NCBI GenBank assembly: GCA_033239125.1
Contig: BSWB01000001.1
Span: 56,077,501-56,141,500 of the forward strand
Direction: 5' to 3'
Length of the DNA stretch: 64,000 nucleotides
Source: Fagopyrum homotropicum
Lineage: Eukaryota; Streptophyta; Magnoliopsida; Caryophyllales; Polygonaceae
Shown here: positions 1 through 11,753 of the stretch, in pieces
Layout of the letters: each line of letters opens with the position of its first letter
Position numbering within the stretch: position 1 is the first letter of the stretch
Program-made: the position numbers and the translations under genes
The notes under the pieces: generated by a model
Told to the model about the DNA's origin: nothing
The model's database searches: none
Seen by the model: the letters and a program-made list of their open reading frames with translations, nothing else

Positions 1-739
1 CTAATATAGCATATGGGTGACCTATGTTAGCAAACTAAGTGAGGAATGACACTTACCCGGTAATTCCTGCTCTTAGGTATAGAAGATTAAAAACATTAGG
101 TAGTAGTGAGCCTCACTAGCCGCTATTGGATTGAGTCTGCTAGGATTGTTGCTTAGGACTTGCCTTCCCGATACTTACCCGGTAAGGAGAGGTTTGACCC
201 CTTGGTAGTAATCCGGTTTGTGTAGAATTCCCAACCTTAGGTTCCTAGAGACTTACACGGTAATAGGACCCTAGGTGCGGGATTAGTGAACCATGAGACC
301 TACCCTGATTGATCCCATTAGAGAAACTTTCCTTCCCAACATACCGCAACTTATCCTAGGTTGATTAGAAGCTTGAGTCCTTGCCATAACCGGAAGTCCG
401 AATGTCTAGAATCCGCTTTCCATACTTTGATCTTACATCTTCTGTTTGTTTTGTTGTTTGGTTGACATTGTTGCTTGTTTGTGATCTTTACTTGATCACC
501 ATAAAATCCATCGAAAATATATGATTTTACTATCTTTATTTCCATCTATTTTCTTATCTTAGACTTGCACTATCCTTCATCATTGCACTATTCAGTTTCG
601 CCTCGGTCTTTGTGTTCGACCTTGCAATGCTTCCCTTTCTACTCTATGACCCGTACACTACGGGTTTTGATAGATAGTTTTGGAGATATTATCGAGTTAT
701 AAATTGTAAGACTTTGTGTGTGCATGTTTTGGGCGAACA
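1..739 (+). repeat. 3' part of the 5' LTR of element A
   Basis: This stretch ends in GCGAACA just before a primer-site-like sequence, so it is the downstream part of a 5' LTR whose start lies left of the window. It aligns by eye with the second half of the D-family LTR at 14190-15993: the same four ACTTACCCGG-type boxes at 51, 173, 251 and 298, then the GTTCGACC and CCGTACACT.CGGG boxes usual near the end of Athila LTRs. No gene is seen in it; the small minus-strand ORF at 351-545 has no recognisable product. Confidence 0.8.
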
Positions 740-745
740 AGTTCT

Positions 746-815
746 TGGCACTCTTGCCTTGGATTTGTAGCATCACTCCTAGCAGACAACAAGTTTTTGG
801 TGCCGTTCTCGGCCA
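746..815 (+). other. Degenerate primer binding site, apparently duplicated
   Basis: Two sequences resemble the tRNA-Asp primer site TGGCGCCGTTGCCGGGGA: 746-763 and 798-815, each after a CAAGTT-type stretch. Both carry several mismatches. The intact elements here have one site, directly after the LTR. A local duplication of about 52 bp is the simplest reading. Confidence 0.55.
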
Positions 816-932
816 CTAGGTTAAGATCGAATCATTGTGAGTGATTGTTTATAGTTTAGGTATTTCTTTTGTTTGTGATCTTCTTTTGTTTGTGTCATTG
901 ATTTTTCAAGACATCTCTCATTCTTTAGGTGC

Positions 933-2412
933 ATGCAACGATCTCGTGGAAAGGATTTAGCTCCATTCGATTTTGAACCAAAGAAGACCCTTAGAACGAG
1001 ATCAAAAGGTGCTAAGAAGAAGAAAAAGATAGCCGAAGTAAACCTTAGGGCTGAGTTGGTTAAAGCTTTAGAGCAAGTGAGAGTTAGGGATGAAACTTTG
1101 GAAAATGAGAGGATACTTGCAAACGAGAGGAAAGAAGCTATTTGGAGGGATATTGAGGAAATTAGGCAAGATTTTGCGCAAAGGAGGCTTCATCTTCGTC
1201 AACCACCGCATCCACCACCGCCTCAACCGGCAGCACATGTTCGGATTGAGCCGATTGTTATTGAGGAGTCGCAAACACTTGGCCAATGCATGGATATGGC
1301 TCAAAGAGTTCACCGTCCGGGTGTCAATTTAGGAGATCATGCGGCTCATGACTATGTGTTCCGCCCTGAAACACTACAAATGATTCGACATAGTCAATTT
1401 GGAGGGATGGAAGGAGAGTCACCGCATCAACACTTGATAAATTACATGATTTTGATGGAGACTCTAAGGCCACCTAGATTGGAGAGCAACAACCATAAGA
1501 TTAGGGTTTCTCCTTCTCACTTAAGGATAAAGCCATAGCTTGGTACCACTCCATACCACTAGGACGAGTGAGTAATTGTGAGGAGATGACAACCGAGTTT
1601 CTAACAAAGTTATTTCTTCCTTCCAAGACAACCGAGCTAAGAGGGAAGATAAATCCTTCACCATGAAGCATAGAGAGCCTTTCAAATCTTGGGAGAGATT
1701 CAAGGATCTCCTCCTAGATTGTCCACACCAAGGAATTCCGAAGAGAGAGTTGTTGGAGATCTATTTTAAGGGGCTTGATGAGGATAGCCAATTCAAGCTC
1801 CAATCACTTTCCGGAGGTACATTTATGGAGAAGAATGTGGACGAGGCTTGGGAATTTATAGAGAAGCAAGCCTTGGTGATAGATAAATACTCCCATAGGT
1901 AGAGTGATGGGAGAAGACCGGGACCTTATGAAGTTAGTGAAGTAACCATGATCAACTTTAAGCTTGATGCCATCAACAATGAGTTAAAATCCATGAGGGA
2001 GTTGTGTGCTACCACTTTGAATAATCAAGTAACTCCTCAAGTACAAGTTCAAGCTCAAGAAAACTTATCTTCCAAGGAGGAGGATGTGAATTACATGGGA
2101 AGGGGTAACTTCAATGGGGTTACCAAGGCCCAAGAAATTACAACAACCGGAACTTCTACAATGACCAGCCCAACAACAATGCTCCCTGGTTCTCCTACTT
2201 AAACCCGGATGGTTGTTTGAACCCTCCCGCTTCAACAAGCCAAGTTCCACCACCGAAGGCTTCACAAGAGCCTCCACCCGGTTTTACTTAACCCCCAAAG
2301 GATAGGACGGAAATGATGTTTGAACAACTCCTTGGAAGGTTGAGTGGACTTGAGAGCATGGTGACATAACTACCAAATCTTAAAGGTGCTAGAAGCACAA
2401 GTGTTCCAGTAG
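933..2412 (+). pseudogene. gag: Element A gag, decayed
   Basis: This is the structural protein of an Athila-like Ty3/gypsy element. The ATG at 933 begins a basic N-terminus matching the B and F gag start (R-S-R-G-K-D-L-x-P-F-D). The capsid-type signature SPHQHL..Y.ILMETL lies near 1428-1475. The frame breaks at 1536-1538, resumes by 1663 with the F.SWERFKDLLLDCPHQGI block and continues to about 1902, where it stops again. A third piece (1948-2202) ends in the degenerate region where B and F have an Asn-rich tract. At least three interruptions make an intact product impossible. Confidence 0.85.
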
Positions 2413-5400
2413 GTGAGAGAGTCACAAAGAGATCCAGGGAAGCTTCCCGGAAGAACCAAAGATAACCCAAGAGGGCAAGTGTTGGAAAGTACCACTAGCA
2501 GTGGATTGAGCACAAATGATCCCTTGCCCAAGGGTGTTAAAAAGGGGAAAAAGGTGATGGTGGAAGAAGAACCAAGGCAAGATGAAGGTGGGAAGAGCAA
2601 CAAAGTTGAGCCTACTTATGTGCCACCTCCTCCATACAAGCCACCACTACCATTTTCTCAATCTCAACCAAGAGCTCGGTTGGACAAATATTTGAGTAAA
2701 TTCCTTGAACTTATGTATAAATTACATATTAACATTTCGTTCATGCATGCAATATTAGGTATGCCAACTTATAGTAAATTTTTGAAAGAGATACTCTCCA
2801 ACAAGAGGAAGTTGGAGGAGTATGTTGAAGTGAGGATGACAAAGAGATCTTCCGAGTTGATACAAACCATGAGGGAGGAAGTTCCTCCTAAGTTGCGAGA
2901 TCCGGGTTCATTTTATGTGCCAATTGGTGTGGGTAAAGTGAAATACAAAGCTCTATGTGACCTTAGATCTAGTGTAAGCATAATCCCGCTTGCATTATGC
3001 AAAAAGGTTGGGCTAGGTGAGCCAAGACCGGTCAAGATGACCCTTTAGACTTCGTTGTGTTGGACATTCCGGAGGCTTATCCCGTTCCCATCATCTTTGG
3101 AAGGCCATTTCTAGCCACATCCGGATGTCTTGTAGATTGTAAGAATGAAGATGTCTACAATATCGGAAACTCTCTCATTTAATATTGGAGAAGAGATCAT
3201 AAAGTTCAAGTTGTCAAAAATGGTGAAAAGGCCAACTCTAGATGAAGATGTTTACAATATTGAGGATGAAGAGATGTCTAGAGAGGTGGTGAGTTCCATC
3301 TTGATCAAGGACCCATTGGATAAAGTTCTTAGCATGAGCATAATTGAGGGAGGCCTTGAGGAGAATTGCAATGAAGAAATCCAAGCATTGAATGCACTAG
3401 AAGAGGAATCAAGTGATGAAATTGAAGTACTCGAAGAAGGGAACAATGTTGGAGCCGATCTCAGATGCAAGCAGATCACTTCGGCCGAGATGGTGTTGGG
3501 ACCATCCGAGGTGAACAAAAAAAAACTCACCTTGGGCCACATCTCAACCGAAATGCCCCTGAGCCAACCGAAATCCCTGAACTCCAAGAAGAAGTTCCAA
3601 TTATCATTGATGAAGCTTCAAGGTGTCTTGAGGAGTCTTCAATGGCTTTGGAGTCATCTAATGTTGAGCTATATGGAGAACATCCCGTTGATAAAGGTCC
3701 TGCTAAACTTGATCTTAAACCTCTCCCTTGTCATTTAAAGTATGCTTTCCTTGGTGATACTTTTACATATCATGGGATTGTGAATGCATCTTTGAGTGAT
3801 GATGAGCTTGGGAAGCTTTTGACTGAATTGAAATTGCATAGGAGAGCTATAGGTTACACCATTGATGACTTAGTTTCCATTAAGCCATCATTGTACATGC
3901 ATAAAATCTTAATAGAAGACAATAATAAGCCATCTATTGAACCTCAATAGAGATTGAACCCTATCATGAAAGAGGTAGTCAAGAAACAGATCTTAAAATT
4001 GCTAGATACGGGAATCATTTTCCCAATTTCAGATAGTAAGTGGTTTAGTCTAGTACATGTAGTGCCTAAGAAGGGTGGTATGACCGTAGTAAATAATGAG
4101 AATAATGAACTTATCCCGACTAGGACGATTACGGTTGGAGGATGCGTATTAACTATAGGAAACTTAATGTGGCCTCTAGGAAAGATCACTTCCCTCTCCT
4201 CTTTATTGACCAAATGCTAGAGAGGTTAGCTCAACATTCTCATTTTTGTTTTCTTGATGGTTATAGTGGGTTTTTCCAAATTCCTATTCACCCGGATGGT
4301 CAAGAAAAAACTACATTCACTTGTCCATGGAGAACATTTGCATATAGGAGGATGCCATTTGGGTTGTGTAATGCACCCACCACCTTTCAAAGGTGTATGA
4401 TGGCCATTTTTTCTGAATATATTGAAAATATCATGGAAGTGTTGATGGATGATTTCTCGATTGATGGATCTTCATTTGATGATTTTATTGCTAATCTATC
4501 TTTGGTGTTGACAAGATGTGAAGAGACTAATCTTGTTTTAAATTTGGAGAAATGCCACTTCATGGTGAGTGAAGGTATAGTATTGGGACATTTGGTTTCC
4601 CATAGAGGCATTGAGGTTGGTAGAGCAAAAATTGAGACAATAGAGAAGTTGCGACCACCTACCTCGGTGAAGGGGGTAAGGAGTTTCTGAGGGCATGCCG
4701 GTTTTTACTAGAGATTCATTAACAATTTCTCTAAAATTTCTAAGCCTCTCACTAACCTATTAATGAAAGATGTTGAGTTTGTATTTTCAAAGGATTGCCC
4801 TGAGGCTTTTTGTAGGTTGAAGGATGCTTTGATCATCGCCCCGATTATGCAACCTCCGGATTGGATCTTACCATTTGAGGTGATGTGTAATGTGAGTGTC
4901 GTGGCCATTAGGGACATGCTAGGAAAAAGGAAAGATGGGCTTACGCATGCCATCTACCGTGCTAGCAAGATGCTAGATGAGGCCCAACTCAATTATTCCA
5001 CCACCGAGAAGGAGTTGCTAGAGGTTGTGTACGCTTTTGAGAAGTTCTCGTCATACCTAGTGGGAGCCAAGGTGATTGTGTACACGGATCATGCTGCAAC
5101 CCGTTATTTACTCACAAAGAAGGATGCCAAACCTCGCTTGATTCGGTGGATCCTTCTTCTCCAAGAATTTGATTTGGAGATTATAGATAAGAAGGGATCT
5201 AAAAACTGCGTAGCGGACCACCTTAGTAGACTTCCTCCCTTGGAGATTGAGAGAGATGAAATCCCGATTGATGATTCATTCCGGGATAAGCAATTGCAAG
5301 TGGTGAAGGAGTGTCTGCTCCAATTGTCTAGAGAAAGAGAGTCATGGTTCACTGATATTGTCAACTACTTGGTATGTGAAGAAGTGCCTCCGGGTTTGTC

Positions 5401-5920
5401 CTTTGCCCAAAGAAAGAAGTTTTTCAAGGGCGTGAGGCACTATTTTTGGAGTGAACCTCTCTTGTTCAAGAGAGGACCGGATGGAGTATTCTGAAGATGT
5501 ATTCCGGAGGATGAGATGGAGAGCATGATCCGGCATTGTCACTCTCTACCATGTAGAGGACACGCTAACTCACATAAGACTTATTCCAAGGTATTGCAAT
5601 CCGGATATTATTAGCCTAATTTTTTTCGTGATGCGTAGAATTTTGTTGTGGCATGTGACGCTTGTCAAAGGATGGACAACATTTCAAGGAGAAATGAGAT
5701 GCCATTGAACGATATTCAAGAGGTGAAGATATTTGACGTTTGGGGTATGGACTTCATGGGTACATTCCCTTCTTTATGTGGAAACCTCTACATCCTCTTG
5801 GCGGTGGACTACGTATCTAGGTACGTGGAAGCAATCGCCTCTCCCAGAAATGACGTCAAGGTAGTGGTGCGGTTCTATAACCGTGTGATCTTCCCGAGAT
5901 TTGGAACACCGAGGGTGATT
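2413..5920 (+). pseudogene. pol: Element A protease-RT-RNase H-integrase, decayed and truncated
   Basis: Order: linker with YKPPLPF (about 2630), aspartic protease (2890-3140), acidic linker (3145-3700), reverse transcriptase (3960-4690), RNase H (4763-5230) and integrase N-terminus and start of core (5490-5920). The protease active-site motif reads DLRSS where relatives have DLGAS, so a conserved Gly is lost. RT shows LDGYSGFFQI, MPFGLCNAP and MDDF. RNase H has TDHAATRYL. The integrase core starts with a DFMG segment, and the ORF ends where LTR E2 begins. There are stops near 3048, 3948, 4690 and 5494, with frame changes around 3140, 3460-3740 and 4140-4220. The linker at 3474-3590 carries TCGGCCGAGA-type motifs. 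Confidence 0.88.
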
Positions 5921-7444
5921 TGGTAGCATGCATTATAGTAAATATTTTGGGATTGGTTTGGACGTTTTATCATCATAAATCTGCATGGTTTGCTATATAT
6001 TCTCGATGATTATGTCGTTTTGTTTACCTTTGCAAGAATCGAGGTCTACGCCTAGTTTCATTGTAATTGTAGGGAAAATGGAACGTTTTGAAGCGATATG
6101 GAGCCAAAGGATTTAAGGAGTCATTGGAGCTGCATTTTGGAGCATTGAGGAGCTACAAGGAAGGCATAGGAACCATGGAAGATGGATAGAAATTCGATAT
6201 TGGACAAGTTAGAGAGATTTGCACGTAACAGCCAGTTCACCTCGGTTGACTACGTGATCATCTCGACCGTGATGATTTCTTGGGCATGGATCGAGACGTC
6301 CGGCCCATAGCCCATGAGATCTTTTATTTTTTGGCAAGTGATTTTCCTATATGATTAAAGATATTTTCTGGAAGGAAGTATGCTTGCTTAGCTGTTTATT
6401 TTTGGGATTGAAGATATTCCAAGGAAGAAGGAAGTTTGAAGTAAGATAGCTTTGGAGTGCAAGTTGAAGGCTTTTGATGGAAGTTGTAAGGTTTTCTTAG
6501 GGAACCTTGATCGTTGTCTTTTGATTTCATTCATTGAGGTACACAGTTTGCTGATTGTTTGTTTTGTTTGTTGAATGATTATTGAGATCTTTTTATTAAG
6601 GTTTTCTTGTTTGCTTATTGATTCTTTCATTACATATTTGCTTGTTATTATCATGATGATTGCTGGATAAATTCCCTTGCAATTCTAGGGTGATTGGCTG
6701 AAGGTTGTGGTGAAGACGATGAAAGAGTGAACCTTTACCTTAGTGGACCTTAAAAGCTCGAGCCAAAACCAAACTACACCTCGCCTCGGTCGGTTCATAG
6801 AACATCCCGACCGAGATCAATATGAACTGAGTGAGACGTTTGACCTGATCCGACCAATCCTGAGTTTAGGTTTTAGTTTGCCAAATCCTACCCTTGTTGT
6901 ACCTTTCCTAGTTTATACGCAAGCGTAGGATGAGACTTACCCGGTGATTACTTTGCTTGTATACCTATGATGATGAGTATTAGGTAATAAAGGTTTGTCC
7001 TTTATTAGGGTTTGAGTGTGCCTTCATCCTACCTTTGAGAGTTAGCCTGAGACTTACCCGGTAAAGGTTAGTTTTATCCCCTTGGGTGGTGTGTTGGTTT
7101 GAGATTATAGTTCCTTCTCTTAGTTCCTAGAGACTTACCTGGTGAGAGGATCTTTGGTTTGGGATAGTGAGTAGTGAGACTTACCTGGTGATCTATTCCA
7201 CCTTAGAAATACCTTCCCTTGCAAACCTCAGCTTTGTCCATGATATCCTTAGAAATTTTGAGTCGGAACCACAATTTGATGCTTTGACCTCTAGAATCTG
7301 AATTCCTTTATCTGATTTATACATCATCTTTGTTTCGTTGCTTTCTCTTGATTGACAACTTGATATGTACTGATCTTGATTTCACCAAAGTCCTTGTGTT
7401 CGACCCTTGAGTATTTCACATACTACGATTGATCCGTACACTGT
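5921..7444 (+). repeat. LTR E2, Athila-like family E, truncated at its 3' end
   Basis: It starts at TGGTAGCATG, matching the start of solo LTR E1 (TGATAGCATG), and follows it by eye through the GAGGTCTAC box (6041), palindrome clusters at 6237-6300 and 6776-6834, and four ACTTACCYGG boxes at 6935, 7052, 7133 and 7179. It stops inside the conserved CCGTACACTG box, about 90 bp short of the expected end. The 5 bases before it (TGATT) may be a target duplication, but the other copy is gone. It interrupts element A integrase. Confidence 0.8.
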
Positions 7445-8184
7445 TGTAACACCCCAAATCCACGGGACTCGGGATGCCACATTGGGCTAGGATCTCACAA
7501 TCGATCTTGACCCTAGTTTGACAACAAGTTCACTAGACCTTACAAGATGGCACTGACAAATATAAAACAAATACATAAAACCGTACATCAAAAGGTATTG
7601 AAGATCATAGCCGAGTGTAAAATATCGTCCTCACACAGGAGGTATACAAAATATCATCCTCATGCAAAAGGTATATAAAATATCCCCAAAACCATAACCA
7701 CCTAATGTACGAGAGTCCTCGGCCTGTCACCTCGCCAGATCACTCTACAACCCTCCTATCATGCAAAGGCATCTACAACACGGTATGAAACCGTTAGCTA
7801 TCCATACATATATAAGGCAATGCATAAGCACAAACATGGGTCATGAAAGATAAACACATAATCATGTTGTCACACATTTACCCATTTTATTATCTTTATA
7901 TAATAGTCATTCACTCAAAACGTATATATAGAGGTATATGTATCTATGTGACACAAGGACCGTGTCATCCTCGCCTCTGGACCTACTATCCATCTGGAAG
8001 TAGTGTACCCTATGGGAGTGGATTGCGCCCTTCCTGTATACCAGGTGGTCTAACGTTAGAGAACCTCCCAACCCCTTACAAGATGGAGGGAAGGATTGTC
8101 ACAACCACGCAATGGGGCTATCAATAAAACATAGGTCGGTAATAATCGACATCGCATAGGTCGAACACAATGCGAACTTCCCAT
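7445..8184. mobile_element. Unclassified insert with LTR-like TGTAACACCCC start
   Basis: TGTAACACCCC is a start seen on many plant gypsy LTRs, and it breaks LTR E2 abruptly. I find no matching right end, no second target-duplication copy and no coding domain; the ORF at 7843-8127 has no recognisable features. The insert includes a short tandem repeat. It is most likely a truncated or solo LTR of a family not otherwise present in this window. Confidence 0.4.
7615..7690. repeat. Short tandem repeat, about 2.5 copies of a 27-29 bp unit
   Basis: Successive units share AAAATATCRTCCTCAYRCA and end in GGTATA-type sequence. The second unit is 7642-7670, and a partial third follows. Confidence 0.65.
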
Positions 8185-8571
8185 AGTCCTTGTGTTTGAC
8201 CTCTAGAATCTGCATCAAGGTTCTTTGAGGGATGTGAGAATTTTTTGTGAGATTATCATGAAAAGAAGAGTGGCAAGGTGAAAACCAGAAAGGGCTCCTT
8301 GGAAAAATGAGCGATACCGAGTGTAGGATCTCCTTCCGGTGTTGGCGACATACGAAGGGGAGTCATAAGGAGGATGTCCGGGTAGGTCACTCTTGGAGTA
8401 ATAAGGATGGTAGTTTCTCATTTTCCTCTTTTTTCTCACTTACTTTTCTTGGTTGTTCTCTTGTTTTCCTCATCTTGTCTTCTGTGCCATACTTCCTGAG
8501 ACTTTTGTATGTTGAACTGTTTGATATGTTGTTTACTCGGGACGAGTAAAGAGTCTATGTATGGGGGAGTT
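8185..8571 (+). other. 3' end of a C-type internal region with polypurine tract
   Basis: The stretch ends GACGAGTAAAGAGTC followed by TATGGGGGAGTT directly against an LTR start. That is the usual 3' end of an Athila/OTA-clade element (polypurine tract then LTR). No coding domain is recognisable; the overlapping ORFs on both strands look like chance. It shows that the following LTR was once a 3' LTR, although the primer site on its other side makes it a 5' LTR for C1. Confidence 0.6.
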
Positions 8572-9966
8572 TGATAGGTGATGGAATCACTATCAATTAG
8601 GAAAGTTTATGGTGTCTTTTTAGTGTCTTTGAGTTAGTTTATGTTACTAATACTTTGATCCAGATGAAGAAGTCCGAAATGAAGCAAAAGAAGGTATTAG
8701 CACAACTTGGGAGTTGAAGAACGTTCAAGAAGCAATGTTTCTGGTGCCACACCGCCCCTGCGGTGGCATTACACTCCAGAATGCAGCTTGAGTCTTTGCC
8801 AGCGCCCGGAACCAGCTTGTCACCGCCCCTGCGGCCGCCTCCGGCTTCCCCTGCGGTTACTCACCCTAAAGAAGCGAAGCCGGGGCCCCTGCGCCCTTGC
8901 CTGCGCCCTTGTCTGCGTGCCTGTGAAGCCGAAGAGCAAGTGTCACCGCCCTTGCGGTGACATTGGTCCGCCCGTGCGGATGTTCATCAAAAACAACACG
9001 AAGTTGAAGAGTACGACGTTCAAGGAGTATTAAAGACCCGATCCTGCGGGATTGCCAGGCCGCCCCAGCGGCCAAGAAGAAGATCGAGCGTTTTGGCCTA
9101 AACCGCCCCTGCGGCCCTGAAGCCTATCCCCGCGGTTTAGCGCAAGAAGACTTTACTCCGGCTGTTTGCACCACCTTTATGACATTTAAGGTGGTTGTTT
9201 AGACAACCCATTTACTCCCATTTACTGTCATATGTAGTATAAATAAAGCTCTTGGCTGATTGCTAGAATCATCCATCATTTTCCCCAAAAAGCTCTATAT
9301 TCCTTAGTTCCAACTTGTAATGAGTTTCTAATTTCCCTTGCTACATTGGGTTGTTTTGAAGCGGCATTGCTAATTGGTTGTAAGTCATTTATTAATATAA
9401 GTTTATTCAGTCAATTTGTGTTATATTCCTTGAGCTGTAACTTATGTTTGCATGTATCTTATCACTTAGATTGATCACCTTAAGTGTCTAATGAATGCAA
9501 AGTATTAGGATTAATTAATTCCGGTTCGAGTCCTTAATCTAATAGTAACACTTTAGGTAAAATCTGGTTGTAATTACTTAAAGGAAAAGGAATATAACTA
9601 TAAAGAAAGTTTAACGGTGTTTATTCATTCATTATATCTAAGATCAAGATGAGACTTTGGTGAATAACTTATAAAAAGAACCAACCAAGTAGTGTGCATG
9701 CTAAGATACAACCTGGGGTAGCTCTTCATTCCGTATCTATTATCACCATCTTTGCTTGATTTTATATGCTTTTGTCTTGTTTGGTTACAATCCAAACCCC
9801 CCCTCCCCTCATTGGTTACCTTTCGGTAATTAAATCTAATCAAAACTCGACTAGACTCTCTTGAGTTCAACCCTTACTTACACTATACAATCCGGCTAGT
9901 GTGATGTTAGGTAATCTACTTTGACAAAAGCTAAAATACAACGACCATTGGTCATTAGCCTCGTCA
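8572..9966 (+). repeat. LTR of family C (5' LTR of C1)
   Basis: The 1395-bp LTR runs TGATAGGTGATGG...CGTCA and is followed by a primer-site sequence. It matches the split LTR at 13989-17209. It contains a TATA box (TATAAATA, 9238-9245) and two clusters of the C motif CCGCCCCTGCGG and variants (about 8750-8970 and 9045-9140). The Pro/Arg/Cys-rich ORFs read through the motif clusters (8707-9033 and others) come from base composition and are not credible genes. Confidence 0.82.
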
Positions 9967-9970
9967 AATT

Positions 9971-9988
9971 TGGAGTCGTTGCCGGGGA
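9971..9988 (+). other. C1 primer binding site, mutated tRNA-Asp type
   Basis: It reads TGGAGTCGTTGCCGGGGA and differs at two positions from the C2 copy TGGCGCCGTTGCCGGGGA, which matches the plant tRNA-Asp(GUC) 3' end plus CCA. Confidence 0.85.
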
Positions 9989-10148
9989 GTCTTAGTTACC
10001 GTTTTGATTAATTTTTGATTATCGAATATTGGTTTGGACCATTTTCATGATTCAAACCCGTAATACTAACTCAGATTTTGCTGCTTTTGACGCAGAAATT
10101 TAAAGAACACACAATCGACAATGAAGGCAACAACGAACCCGTGAAGGG

Positions 10149-11753
10149 ATGGCCAACCGAACTCTCCTCCATGTCACGCAACCCGATTTGACTCAACACC
10201 CACTTGCAGTCACCATACCGGCAATTGGGGAAGGAGTCAACTTTAAGCTCAAACCAGGGTTGATCCACTTGCTCCAATCCTTACATGGGTTGAAGGGAGA
10301 AGACCCAATCAAACATCTTGGGAAGTTCCACACCGTGTGTATGAGCATGAAGCCAACCAACGTCACCGAAGACCAAATCAAAATGCGGGTGTTTGGATTC
10401 ACTCTAAAAGATGGGGCGGACGATTGGTATTACCATCTTCCGTGCGGGAGCATTGACACATGGGAGAACCTCCACAGGTCTTCTCAGATTTTGCTGCTTC
10501 TTAGAGAAGTACTTCCCTGCTAAGAAGGCAAATAGATTGAAGAAGGCGATAAGCAATATAGAGCAAGAAGCGGACGAAACTCTTTATGAGTACTTCGAAC
10601 GCTTCGCAAGATTACCATCCAACTGTCTTTTCCATGTGTACTCTACCAAAGATCTAGTCTTGTACTTGTACAATGGCTTGCTCAACAATGAGAGGAGGAT
10701 CGTTGACACCGCTTATGGAGGTAATATCTTGAACACTACTCATGAACTTGCTTTGGATAAAATGCAGGAATTAGTGGAAGGAACGAGGAACTTTGGTAGG
10801 AGTTCTACCAAAAGAGGTGTACATGTTGTACATCCTAGCCGTCCTGAAATATCCACTGAAATCGTTGAACGAAAGGAGATGGTTAAGAGGTTAACCTTGA
10901 TGGGAACTCCACAATAGCTCAAGTCTTGTGGAGTTTGTGCCGACCTTTTCCACCTCACAGACTTGTGTCCACAAGTCCAAGACGATGTTGCTGAGGTGAA
11001 TGTTGTAGGATTTGGTCAACAACAGCAACAACGTCCACAGAATGATTCATATGCATAGAACTACATGCCCAATTGGCGTGATCAACAAAACTACATGTGA
11101 AGGGATCAACAAAACCAGTAGCAACAGCAACCCCGCCAAGGTAAGTCTCAATCCACTGAAGATGTGCTACAGGTTTTGACTAAGCACTTTGCTAACCATG
11201 TCCAAACCAAAGAGTCTAGCATGAAGAACCTTAAAAAATAGGTTGGACAAATGGCGGAAGCAATCACAAAGATTGAAGCTCAATCGTCGGGCAACTTGCC
11301 TTCCCAGACGGTCATAAACCCTAAAGAGAATGTTAGTGCTCTAACATTGAGGAGCGGGAGGCAAATCCAGCCAAAGCCAACCATGGAATCCAAATAAAAA
11401 CCCTCTGACGGTTCTAACGCCCCCACAACCTCCCCTGCAGCTACAATTGCGCCCCCTCTGCACAGACACCGCCCCAAAGGCTGGATGTCGCCGCCCCTGC
11501 GGTGGCATCCCTTGAGCCGCCCCTGCGCCTGCAAGCCAGCGCCCCTGTGGAAAAGTTGACAAAGGGTTCTACTGAAGAGGATTCTTACATTCGTCCCACT
11601 TTTCCCCCGTTATATGTTGAGAAAGCTCTGGCTCCCTTTCCAGAAGCACTAAAGGAGCAAAGGGTGATTGAGGGTAAGGATCTCTTTAAGACCTTTTCCA
11701 AATGTGAGGTAAACATTCCACTTTTCAAACTTGTGAAGAGTGTCCCTAAATAA
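10149..11753 (+). pseudogene. gag: C1 gag, broken
   Basis: The ATG at 10149 opens a gag closely matching C2 (LKPGLIHLLQ, GEDPIKHLGKFH, DDWYYHLP). A short insertion near 10478-10500 shifts the frame in the W.NLH region. The second half (A.RLKKAISNIEQEADETLYEYFERFARL) runs on to a TAG at 10915-10917. Four codons after that TAG begins a zinc knuckle C-x2-C-x4-H-x4-C (10927-10968), so the stop cuts off the nucleic-acid-binding part. C2 has TAG at the same place. The downstream Gln-rich region and the GC-rich motif linker (11440-11550) contain more stops. It cannot give a full-length product. Confidence 0.85.

Noticed and set aside
8707..9033. Pro/Arg/Cys-rich ORFs in the family C LTR
   Set aside because: They are produced by the GC-rich motif array; several frames on both strands give similar low-complexity peptides.
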